This document shows, piece after piece, positions 7,118 to 14,350 of a DNA stretch of 16,966 nucleotides. A program made the translations under genes and the position numbers. Numbering within the stretch: position 1 is the first letter of the stretch; every line of letters starts with the position of its first letter. The notes under the pieces are model-generated. The model was not told the origin of the DNA. It was given only the letters and a program-made list of their open reading frames with translations, and ran no database searches. Source of the DNA: Pseudomonadota bacterium (GTDB lineage Bacteria > Pseudomonadota > Alphaproteobacteria > Rhizobiales > Rhizobiaceae); the NCBI GenBank assembly GCA_023387715.1, contig JAEWHQ010000363.1:1-16966 (forward strand). Direction: 5' to 3'.

Positions 7118-8698
7118 ATGTTTACACGCAGACAAGTTGGCAGCCTCATTCTTGGCGCAGGCGCTATGTCCCTGGCGGGCAAGTTACCTGTTGCTTTTGC
7201 TCAGGATCGCCCCGTTATCAACATTGCCGTTGATAATCTTTGGCAGACAATGGCACCGATCAACGGTATTTCCACCACATCGCGTCGTATCTTTCCAAAT
7301 TTTTACGACACACTCGTCGACCGCGATTACATCAATGATGAAAACGGTCTGATTTTCGCGCCGAAACTTGCCACCAAATGGGAGCAAAACGGCAATGTCT
7401 GGACTTTCACCCTGCGTGAAGGCGTCAAATTCCACAATGGCGAGGAAATGACCGCAGAAGATGCAGTCTTTACGCTCTCTGCCGAGCGTCTTTGGGGCGA
7501 AAAACCTTTTGAACCACGCGGCAAAACCTTCACCGCCGGTTTCAAGCGCGTCGAAGCCACCGGCAAATATACATTTGAAATTGAAACCGAAACACCGGAT
7601 CCGAATGTTCCAAACAAGCTGACTGGTTATATCGGCTTTGTGGTTCCTAAAAAATATTATCTGGAAGTGGGCGTTGATGCTTTCGGTCAAAAGCCGATCG
7701 GCACCGGCCCTTATAAAGTGACCACCTTCCGCTCCGGCGAAATCATGGTGCTTGAAGCCTTTGATGATTATTGGGACGGTGCGCCGCCGGTTAAACAGCT
7801 GAACTGGAAAATCGTACCGGAATTTGCTGGTCGTATGGCCGGCCTTGTTTCCAAAGAATTTGACTTCATCGTCAATATTCCGACCGATCAGGAAGCACAG
7901 CTGGAAAGCTACTCCGGCGTACAGGTCAAGCGTGTTCTGGCCGATAACTATCCGGCCTTTGCCTTCAACACGCGTGCTGATCCGGAAGACAACCCGCTGG
8001 TTGACCCGAACCTGCGCTACGCCATGGTGCAGGCACTGGATATGGATTCAATTGTCAAAGCCTTGTTTGGCGAAAGCACCTATCACACACCAGTACCGTT
8101 CAACTTCACCGAATATGGCAAATTCTACGATCCTGAACTGCCGGTCAAACTGCCATATGATGTGGAAGCTGCCAAAGCTCTGGTGGCCAAAACCAATTAT
8201 AAGGGCGAGAAACTGCTCTGGCACATCACCCGTCAGTTCTATCCGAATTATGAAACCGCTGCCGAAATTATGATTGAGCAGTGGCGTGAAATCGGCGTGA
8301 ATGTCGAAGCACAAATTCTGGATAATTTCGAACTGGTCTATCGTCGTCCGTTCCATCTTATGAATATGTCGATGGCATCCGACTTTATTCCGGGTGATCC
8401 TTATCAGCCGCTTTGGCTGGATTGGGGCCCGACAGCTTCGCGCTCTACAGCCAGCTGGAAAACATGGGATCCGTCACCGGAATTTGTCGAGCTTGGCAAT
8501 AAATTTGCCCAGACCACTGATTTTGAAGAGCGCAAAAAAGCCTATCTGGCGCTTTCCGATGAGTGGCAGCGCATCACACCAGCCTTCTATATGTGGAAGA
8601 GCGTTTACAACTGCGCCCATCGCCAAGGCGTGGAGATGAAACTCAAACCAAACGGTGAAATGCGCTTCTATGGCGATTATTTCAAGTTTACATCATGA
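7118..8698 (+). CDS. Peptide-type ABC transporter solute-binding protein (SBP_bac_5 family)
   Basis: Periplasmic receptor of the importer, 526 aa, normal for the DppA/OppA family. The N-terminus MFTRRQVGSLILGAGAMSLA has a twin arginine, a hydrophobic stretch and a likely signal peptidase site after AFA (residue 28). The TRRQV context resembles a Tat signal more than a Sec one, although the phenylalanine of the Tat consensus is Val. Family motifs are WTFTLREGVKFHNG (about 93-107) followed by a TAEDAVFTL segment, and GTGPYKV (about 195). There is no lipobox cysteine, so it should be a soluble periplasmic protein. Its stop overlaps the next start (ATGA), coupling the receptor to the creatininase-family enzyme. 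The ligand is unknown; family members bind peptides, opines, glutathione, nickel chelates or sugars. Confidence 0.92.
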   Translation: MFTRRQVGSLILGAGAMSLAGKLPVAFAQDRPVINIAVDNLWQTMAPINGISTTSRRIFPNFYDTLVDRDYINDENGLIFAPKLATKWEQNGNVWTFTLREGVKFHNGEEMTAEDAVFTLSAERLWGEKPFEPRGKTFTAGFKRVEATGKYTFEIETETPDPNVPNKLTGYIGFVVPKKYYLEVGVDAFGQKPIGTGPYKVTTFRSGEIMVLEAFDDYWDGAPPVKQLNWKIVPEFAGRMAGLVSKEFDFIVNIPTDQEAQLESYSGVQVKRVLADNYPAFAFNTRADPEDNPLVDPNLRYAMVQALDMDSIVKALFGESTYHTPVPFNFTEYGKFYDPELPVKLPYDVEAAKALVAKTNYKGEKLLWHITRQFYPNYETAAEIMIEQWREIGVNVEAQILDNFELVYRRPFHLMNMSMASDFIPGDPYQPLWLDWGPTASRSTASWKTWDPSPEFVELGNKFAQTTDFEERKKAYLALSDEWQRITPAFYMWKSVYNCAHRQGVEMKLKPNGEMRFYGDYFKFTS

Positions 8699-9522
8699 GT
8701 TTAAACGCTTCGAAATCGGCGCTGGAAAATATGACGTTTGCGGAGTTCCGCGAACGTCTTCCAGAAAATCCGGTGATCCTCATTCCTCTCGGCAGCCATG
8801 AAGAGCAAGGCCCGCATGCTCCGATGGGCGACTTTATGCTGACCAAGGCTTTAAGCCTGATGATTGCAGAAAAATCGGGGGCCATTGCCGCGCCAACGCT
8901 TCCCTTTGGTTATGCAGATTTTTTCAAAACCATACCGGGTGGTATTCAGCTGAGACCATCAACCTTTATGGCGGTGGTTGAAGATATGTTGACCGCTTTT
9001 CTCGATCACGGCTTGGATCGCATGCTTATTCTCAACGGGCACACAACCAATGCGCCCTTGATCGAACAAACCGTGCGTCGCATCCGGCAAGAGCACGGCG
9101 TGGCCATCCCATCTATTGATTTATGGCAATCTATCAGTCCAGGTCTTTGGGAAGAAATTTATGGTGCAGATGCTGCATCCGTGCGCGGGCATGGCGGTGA
9201 TCCGCTCACGTCAATTTATCTGCATCTTTTCCCCGATCTGATGCGGATGGATCTCATCGAACCATCATCAAAAGCCGAAATCCTTGGTCTGCAATCGCAT
9301 GGCGTGCGCGGGGTACAGTTTGAAGGCATGCCGGTCAACCTGCCGATTAATGTCGATGAGGTCAACAAACACGGCATGCTGGGTGGCAAGCCAGAGCGTG
9401 CCAGCGCGGCAACAGGGCAAAAACTGGTTGAACATCTGGTTGGTTATTGCAGCCGTTTCATTGCGCATATGCGTGCAAATGATCTTCGTAATATCAGTCA
9501 GTCCAAAGGTGGTGAGGGATAA
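8695..9522 (+). CDS. Creatininase-family amidohydrolase (atypical active site)
   Basis: A 275-aa cytoplasmic protein of the creatininase/MftE/ArfB superfamily, whose characterised members are metal-dependent enzymes hydrolysing cyclic amides or formamides, or trimming peptides. Family landmarks are LIPLGSHEEQGPHAPMGDF (29-47), LILNGHTTNA (111-120) and RGHGGDPLTSIYLHLFPDLM (164-183). The metal site departs from the creatininase pattern EQHGPHLPxGTD: here EEQGPHAPMGDF has Gln38 where the ligand His lies and an Asp shifted one place (Asp46). NGHTTN and HGGDPLTS replace the common NGHGGN and HAGExETS. Retained possible ligands include Glu36, His41, Asp46, His116, His166 and Asp169. It sits inside the transporter gene set, translationally coupled to the binding protein, so it probably acts on the imported compound. 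It should not be labelled creatinine amidohydrolase. Confidence 0.85.
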   Translation: MSLNASKSALENMTFAEFRERLPENPVILIPLGSHEEQGPHAPMGDFMLTKALSLMIAEKSGAIAAPTLPFGYADFFKTIPGGIQLRPSTFMAVVEDMLTAFLDHGLDRMLILNGHTTNAPLIEQTVRRIRQEHGVAIPSIDLWQSISPGLWEEIYGADAASVRGHGGDPLTSIYLHLFPDLMRMDLIEPSSKAEILGLQSHGVRGVQFEGMPVNLPINVDEVNKHGMLGGKPERASAATGQKLVEHLVGYCSRFIAHMRANDLRNISQSKGGEG

Positions 9523-9524
9523 AT

Positions 9525-11162
9525 ATGAGTGAAGCCAGGCTTTCCATTGAAAATCTTTGTGTGCCTCTGCCTGCCGGATTAGATCGTGTTTATGCGGTTG
9601 AAAATCTCTCGCTCAGCATCAATCAGGGCGAAATTCTCTGCATTGTCGGCGAAAGTGGTTCCGGTAAATCCTTAACGGCTCTGGCCACAATGGGGCTTTT
9701 GCCGCGTAACCTCAATAAGCCCAGCGGCAAGGTAGTTTTTGAAGGCGAGAACCTTCTAACCATTGATGCCAAAAAGCGCATGAGCATCACCGGCCGGCGC
9801 ATTGCCATGATTTTTCAAGAGCCTGCGGCAGCACTTAATCCGGTTTTTCGCATTGGCGAGCAGGTTTCTGAAACCTTCCGCATTCACTCGTCCCTATCAC
9901 GCTCGGACATTAAAAAACGCGTTATTGATCTTTTCCGTGAAGTCAAACTGCCTGAACCGGAACAGATTTATGAATCATATCCGCATCAGCTTTCTGGCGG
10001 GCAGTGTCAGCGTGTGATGATTGCGACTGCCTTGGCCTTGGAGCCAAGTGTGCTTATTGCCGATGAACCGACCACTGCCCTTGATGTAACCACACAAGCG
10101 CAGATTTTAAAATTGATGCTGGAGCTGCGCAACAACCACAATACCGGCATTATTTTTATCACCCATGATTTTGGTGTTGTCGCCGAAATTGCCGACCGCG
10201 TTGCCGTTATGCAAATGGGCAAACTCGTTGAAATCGGCACGCGCGACGAGGTACTGGACAACCCGCAGGAAGACTATACCAAGCGGCTGCTTGCCGCTGT
10301 ACCAACACTCACCCCGCGAAAATCGCGCGAGTTTAGTGACGGTGAAGTGCTGACCGCCAAAAACATCGTCAAGACCTATAGCCGCTCCGGCTTGTTTGGA
10401 CGCGGACGTGTGGTCAAAGCAGTTGATCATGTCGACATCACCGTTAAGCGCGGTGAAACGGTGGGATTGGTGGGTGAATCCGGCTCCGGCAAATCCACAC
10501 TTGCACAATGTGTCATCCGTTTGGTGCAACCTGATAGCGGCGACATCACTATCGCCAATGCCGATTTTGCTGATTTAAAAGGCAAGGCATTGCGTGAGGC
10601 ACGCCGTAAAGTGCAAATCGTTTTCCAAGATCCTTATACAGCACTTGATCCGCGCCAGCGCATTGGTGACGCCATTGCTGAGGGGCCGATTATTCACGGT
10701 GTGCCACGTCAGGAAGCAATGGAGCGCGCCAAACATTTGCTGGAAGCTTGCGGACTTGATCCCTCTTCCGCCACGCGTTTTCCGCACGAGTTTTCCGGTG
10801 GTCAGCGTCAGCGTATCTGTATTGCCCGCGCGCTTGCGGTGGAGCCGGAATTGCTGATTGCCGATGAGTCCGTCTCCGCCCTTGACGTGTCGGTACAAAA
10901 ACAAGTGCTGGAACTGCTTGCCGAGATGCAAAAACGGCTTGGTTTCGGCATTCTTTTTATCACTCATGATCTGCGTGTTGCCAGCCAGATTTGCGACCGC
11001 ATCGCGGTAATGCGCAGCGGCAAAATTGTCGAGCGCGGCGAACCGGCAGCACTGTTTGGTGCACCGAAAGAAACCTACACCCAAGAACTTCTCGCTGCGG
11101 TGCCCGGTAAAGGCTGGCAAAACCAAGCCCATCTTTCCGAGCACGCAACCGGCGCAAAATAA
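9525..11162 (+). CDS. Fused two-domain peptide ABC transporter ATP-binding protein (DppD-DppF type)
   Basis: A 545-aa protein carrying both ATPase halves of a Dpp-type importer, as in GsiA and YejF. Domain 1 has Walker A GESGSGKS (42-49), signature LSGGQ (156-160), Walker B LIADEPTTALD (177-187) and His214. An oligopeptide-transporter C-terminal segment around NPQEDYTKRLLAAVP follows. Domain 2 has GESGSGKS (317-324), FSGGQ (423-427), LIADESVSALD (444-454) and His481, with a second C-terminal segment ending ETYTQELLAAVP. Both sites look catalytically complete; the DES in domain 2, where DEP is usual, is a minor change. The start lies 2 bases after the preceding stop, with GTGAGGGA upstream. 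It energises the two permeases encoded at the head of the operon. Confidence 0.95.
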   Translation: MSEARLSIENLCVPLPAGLDRVYAVENLSLSINQGEILCIVGESGSGKSLTALATMGLLPRNLNKPSGKVVFEGENLLTIDAKKRMSITGRRIAMIFQEPAAALNPVFRIGEQVSETFRIHSSLSRSDIKKRVIDLFREVKLPEPEQIYESYPHQLSGGQCQRVMIATALALEPSVLIADEPTTALDVTTQAQILKLMLELRNNHNTGIIFITHDFGVVAEIADRVAVMQMGKLVEIGTRDEVLDNPQEDYTKRLLAAVPTLTPRKSREFSDGEVLTAKNIVKTYSRSGLFGRGRVVKAVDHVDITVKRGETVGLVGESGSGKSTLAQCVIRLVQPDSGDITIANADFADLKGKALREARRKVQIVFQDPYTALDPRQRIGDAIAEGPIIHGVPRQEAMERAKHLLEACGLDPSSATRFPHEFSGGQRQRICIARALAVEPELLIADESVSALDVSVQKQVLELLAEMQKRLGFGILFITHDLRVASQICDRIAVMRSGKIVERGEPAALFGAPKETYTQELLAAVPGKGWQNQAHLSEHATGAK

Positions 11163-11176
11163 CAGGACAACTGACC

Positions 11177-11854
11177 ATGCAAAAATATAAAATCGGTGCT
11201 TCACCTAAACGTATTTCGGCAGAACTGATTAAAAAGCTGGAAAGTGTGGAAGTTGCAACCATCGGCCATTTCAGACATCGCGGCTTTGTCCGCCATTCCA
11301 TCACGCCGATTGTAGCCCCTGCACACACATTGGTTGGCACAGCCATAACTGTTGCTATTCCAGCAACCGATTCCACATTGTTACATCATGCGGTTTCTGC
11401 CATTCAGCCAGGCGATTTTGTTATGGTTGACCGTTTGGGAGATGATCGCCACGCCTGTATCGGCGGTGGTGTGGCGCTTGCCATCAAAGCAGCCGGTGCT
11501 GTTGGTGTTGTCATTGACGGCCCATGCACCGACCCATCCGAAATTATCGAACTTGGTCTGCCGCTTTGGTCGCGTGGGGTTTCCGGTATCACTACCCGTT
11601 TGAATGATCTGGGCGGTGCACTCAATATGCCGATTTCATGTGGCAATGTCCCTGTCATGGCTGGCGATGTAGTGATTGCTGATATTAGCGGTGTTTTGGT
11701 GATCCCTGCGGATGAAATCGAAGAGGTTGCAGAAGAAGCATTAGCGCGTCAGGCAAGAGCCGGTCGTTTTCAGGATAAGATTTTAAGCGGCGAAAAACTG
11801 GGTAACCTTTCCGGTGCCACCAAAATGGTTGAAACCGCACTGAAAGGCGACTGA
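11177..11854 (+). CDS. RraA-family protein (aldolase/decarboxylase-like fold, degenerate motif)
   Basis: A 225-aa protein of the RraA / 4-hydroxy-4-methyl-2-oxoglutarate (HMG) aldolase family, often mis-titled dimethylmenaquinone methyltransferase. The family fold is clear from VGTAITVAI, QPGDFVMVD, GVVIDGPCTD, LGLPLWSRGVS, GDVVIADISGVLVIP and a C-terminal helix. HMG/CHA aldolases and RraA-type oxaloacetate decarboxylases carry a D-X20-R-D motif for metal and substrate binding. Here the positions are Gly97, Thr118 and Asp119, with Glu122 three residues later. Both the first Asp and the Arg are lost, so aldolase or decarboxylase activity is doubtful. AGGA lies upstream of the ATG. The gammaglutamyltransferase-family gene follows after 1 base. 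It may act on a pathway intermediate with altered chemistry or play a structural or regulatory part. Confidence 0.85.
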   Translation: MQKYKIGASPKRISAELIKKLESVEVATIGHFRHRGFVRHSITPIVAPAHTLVGTAITVAIPATDSTLLHHAVSAIQPGDFVMVDRLGDDRHACIGGGVALAIKAAGAVGVVIDGPCTDPSEIIELGLPLWSRGVSGITTRLNDLGGALNMPISCGNVPVMAGDVVIADISGVLVIPADEIEEVAEEALARQARAGRFQDKILSGEKLGNLSGATKMVETALKGD

Positions 11855-11855
11855 G

Positions 11856-13403
11856 ATGATTAACCCTCAATATAACCATCTGCGGGTCGAGCGTAGTCTG
11901 GTCAAAAAAGAGGCCGGTATAAGCGACAAAGGCGTTGTGACATCCCAGCATTATGGGGCAGCCGAAGCAGGCGCCGATGTTTTGCGTAAAGGTGGCAATG
12001 CGGTCGATGCCGCCATTACCGCAGCATTCATGCTACAAACGGTAGAACCATGGATGACCAGCCTTGCAGCTTGCGGCTATATGCTGGTGATGCAGCCGGA
12101 TGGTGAAGTGGAGGTTGTAGAATTTACCGGCCGTGTCCCTTCACAATTCGATCCGGAATTTTATCGCCCTGATGAAAGCATCAAGACCTTTATCGGCCAT
12201 CCGGCTTCAGTTGAAAGCCGCAATATGGTGGGCTTTACATCCGCTGTTGTGCCCGGTTGCGTGCGGGGATTTGCAGAAGGTCTTAAACGCTTCGGCACCA
12301 TCAGTTTTGCGGAAGCTCTGCAACCGGTTATTGAGCGTGCACGCAAGGGTATGAGCGTGGACTGGCACACAACTTTGTCGATCAGCATGGCACAAAGTGA
12401 CCTTGCCAAAGATGAAGGCGCGCGCCAGATCTTTTTGCCTGAGGGGCTGCCGCCGGAACCGGGCATGGTTTTGCCGCTTGAAAGCCTCACCAAAACCCTT
12501 GAAACACTCAGTCGCCAAGGGCCGGATGCGCTTTATGGCGGTGAGATCGGGGAAAAGCTGGTCTCGGATCTGCAAAAGGGCAATAGCCCGATCACGCTCG
12601 ATGATCTTATCAATTACGAAGCGCCGGTTTATAAAGCACGCTCTGTCACCCTACAGGGTAAAACCCTCCATATGGCAGGCGAAACCAGTGCTGCACAGCG
12701 CCTGATAGATTGCTTGCAATATTGCGACGCCAGACAGCAAAAAGGCGCGGTTGATGCGACCATGTTTACCAATCTGGCTGAGGGTTTGTGGGAAGCATTT
12801 GGTGCCCATCGCAAACGCTTAAACGCAGCCGAGCGCACCAATAAAACCAGCACAACACAGGTTAATGCCGTGGACTCTGAAGGCCGGATGGTTGCCATCA
12901 CCTTCACATTGCTCAATCGTTTCGGTGCCCGTGCTTTGTCACCGCAAACCGGAATTTTGCTTAATAATGGCATGTCGTGGTTCGACCCGACACCGGGCCG
13001 CGCCAATTCGCTGACACCCAATGCCTATGCGCCAAGCAATATGTGCCCTGTTGCCGTTTCCGATAAAAACGGCAGTTTTGCGGTTTATGGAGCCGCAGGC
13101 GGCAATCAGATCATTCCGACCTTAGCGCAGCTTTCTGCTTTCATGCTCTATGCGGATATGGATGCCGAAGCAGCAATGAATGTGCCACGCATGACGACAG
13201 GCCCGTCAAAAGACATTTTCGTCAATGTCGATATGCCTGCCGATATTATCGAAGCGCTTTCGGCTCTCAGCACGGTTAAACCTGCCCAGCAAACCGTGTT
13301 TCCGCGTCCCTTTGCATCTCCCGGTATGATTACCAAGCGCGGCCAAGAATTTGTCGGCATGCCAGACACCACCTATCCGTCTGCTTTTGCAGCCACCGTA
13401 TAA
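11856..13403 (+). CDS. Gamma-glutamyltransferase-family Ntn hydrolase, cytoplasmic, divergent
   Basis: A 515-aa member of the GGT family of self-cleaving N-terminal nucleophile hydrolases, which in known members remove gamma-glutamyl or acyl groups. It has no signal peptide, unlike secreted GGTs, so it should work on imported material in the cytoplasm. The expected autocleavage point is before Thr333 in STTQVNAVDSEG. This would give a 332-residue large and a 183-residue small subunit. The second structural Thr (Thr351) and the oxyanion glycines in YGAAGGNQII (411-420) are kept. By alignment with E. coli GGT, residues that hold the glutamyl alpha-carboxyl and alpha-amino groups are changed: Arg114 to about Thr91, Asn411 to Leu353, Asp433 to Trp375. 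The NNGMSWFDPTPG segment marks a separate subgroup. The start follows rraA by 1 base; AAAGG lies upstream. Confidence 0.88.
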   Translation: MINPQYNHLRVERSLVKKEAGISDKGVVTSQHYGAAEAGADVLRKGGNAVDAAITAAFMLQTVEPWMTSLAACGYMLVMQPDGEVEVVEFTGRVPSQFDPEFYRPDESIKTFIGHPASVESRNMVGFTSAVVPGCVRGFAEGLKRFGTISFAEALQPVIERARKGMSVDWHTTLSISMAQSDLAKDEGARQIFLPEGLPPEPGMVLPLESLTKTLETLSRQGPDALYGGEIGEKLVSDLQKGNSPITLDDLINYEAPVYKARSVTLQGKTLHMAGETSAAQRLIDCLQYCDARQQKGAVDATMFTNLAEGLWEAFGAHRKRLNAAERTNKTSTTQVNAVDSEGRMVAITFTLLNRFGARALSPQTGILLNNGMSWFDPTPGRANSLTPNAYAPSNMCPVAVSDKNGSFAVYGAAGGNQIIPTLAQLSAFMLYADMDAEAAMNVPRMTTGPSKDIFVNVDMPADIIEALSALSTVKPAQQTVFPRPFASPGMITKRGQEFVGMPDTTYPSAFAATV

Positions 13404-13430
13404 TCCCCCACTTTCACTCATGAGGCTCTC

Positions 13431-14303
13431 ATGCAGGAACGGCTTTTTGACGACACGCATCTTGATGATGTTTTTTCCATGATAGCGCCAACGGCACCTT
13501 CTGTGCCGCTGGTTTTTGATTCACCTCATAGCGGCCTCACCATTCCGCAGGATTTTAAACCTGCTGTCAGTGATGCAATGGTGCGTATTGCTGCCGACAC
13601 CTATGTGGAAGATCTCTTTAAAGTCGCGCCTGAAATTGGCGCGCCCCTTCTCTACGCCCATTTTCCGCGCAGCTTTTTAGATCTCAACCGTTCAACACTC
13701 GATGTTGATCTGGAAATGATCGATGGAAATTGGCCGCATGCCTCTCGGGAAAGCCCTTCGGCTAAACGTGGTATGGGGCTGATCTGGCGTTATGCCTGGG
13801 GTGATCAGCTGATGTATGATCACAAGCTTTCTGTGGCTGAGGTCGAGGCACGTATCCAAAAATACTGGCACCCCTATCATCAGGAACTCGTGCGTTTGCT
13901 TGATAAAACCCATGCCCATTTTGGCCGTGTTTATCACATCAATTGCCATTCAATGCCGGCAATCGGCCATGCCTTATCACCTGATCCGGCAGGAACCATA
14001 CGTGCCGATATTGTGGTGGGTGATTATGACGGGGTTAGCAGTGAACCGGCATTTGTTGATCTGGTCATCAAAACCTTGTCCGGTTTTGGCTATTCTGTTT
14101 CACGCAATATTCCGTTTAAAGGTGCACAACTGGTTTCAGCCTATAGCGATCCGTCAAAGCAGCGCCATAGTATTCAGATCGAGCTTAACCGCAAACTTTA
14201 TATGGATGAGAAAAGCCGTGAGAAAATAAGCGGTTATACGGAATTACAAAATAATTTAAGCAAACTTGGGCATATAATCGCAGATTATACCAAGTCTTTA
14301 TAA
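13431..14303 (+). CDS. N-formylglutamate amidohydrolase family protein (HutG-like)
   Basis: A 290-aa metal-dependent hydrolase of the FGase family. The characterised reaction is N-formyl-L-glutamate to glutamate plus formate, the last step of one histidine-degradation route. Motifs seen are FDSPHSG (29-35), HFPRSFLDLNR (77-87), HINCHSMP (169-176) and IQIELNRKLYMDE (248-260). These supply the expected zinc-binding histidines and glutamate and the substrate-binding arginines. GAGG stands 5 bases before the ATG. It is the last gene of the operon and is followed by a strong terminator. No other histidine-utilisation genes (hutH, hutU, hutI) are present. It therefore more likely finishes breakdown of an N-formyl- or N-acyl-glutamate-type product released by the upstream enzymes. 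Family assignment is firm; the substrate is inferred. Confidence 0.9.
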   Translation: MQERLFDDTHLDDVFSMIAPTAPSVPLVFDSPHSGLTIPQDFKPAVSDAMVRIAADTYVEDLFKVAPEIGAPLLYAHFPRSFLDLNRSTLDVDLEMIDGNWPHASRESPSAKRGMGLIWRYAWGDQLMYDHKLSVAEVEARIQKYWHPYHQELVRLLDKTHAHFGRVYHINCHSMPAIGHALSPDPAGTIRADIVVGDYDGVSSEPAFVDLVIKTLSGFGYSVSRNIPFKGAQLVSAYSDPSKQRHSIQIELNRKLYMDEKSREKISGYTELQNNLSKLGHIIADYTKSL

Positions 14304-14306
14304 CGG

Positions 14307-14350
14307 ATCTCTGCCGTCTGTGATGGCAGGCGGCAGAGATTGCATTTTTT
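14307..14350 (+). terminator. Rho-independent terminator of the transporter/hydrolase operon
   Basis: A 10-bp perfect stem, ATCTCTGCCG (14307-14316) with CGGCAGAGAT (14331-14340), extends inward by a T-G wobble and CTG/CAG to a 14-bp stem. The loop is 6 bases, and TGCATTTTTT follows. It begins 4 bases after the last stop codon of the operon. The T tract overlaps the stop of the converging MFS gene. On the - strand no T run follows, so it serves only the + strand operon. Confidence 0.92.

Noticed and set aside
7184..7690. A 168-codon - strand open frame opposite the binding-protein gene
   Set aside because: It lies wholly within a well-supported SBP_bac_5 gene and has no start signals.
8695..9522. 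Naming the gene creatinine amidohydrolase
   Set aside because: The metal-ligand motif differs from that enzyme, and no creatinase or sarcosine-oxidase gene accompanies it.
10575..11204. A 209-codon - strand open frame opposite the fused ATPase gene
   Set aside because: The + strand frame carries complete ABC motifs. The antisense product has low-complexity, shadow-like composition and no family resemblance.
11177..11854. Naming the RraA-family gene as an HMG aldolase or menaquinone methyltransferase
   Set aside because: Key aldolase residues are replaced. The methyltransferase title is a historical misannotation of this family.
13431..14303. Assignment to the histidine-utilisation pathway as hutG
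   Set aside because: None of hutH, hutU, hutI or hutC is nearby, and the gene closes a peptide-transporter operon, so only the enzyme family is claimed.
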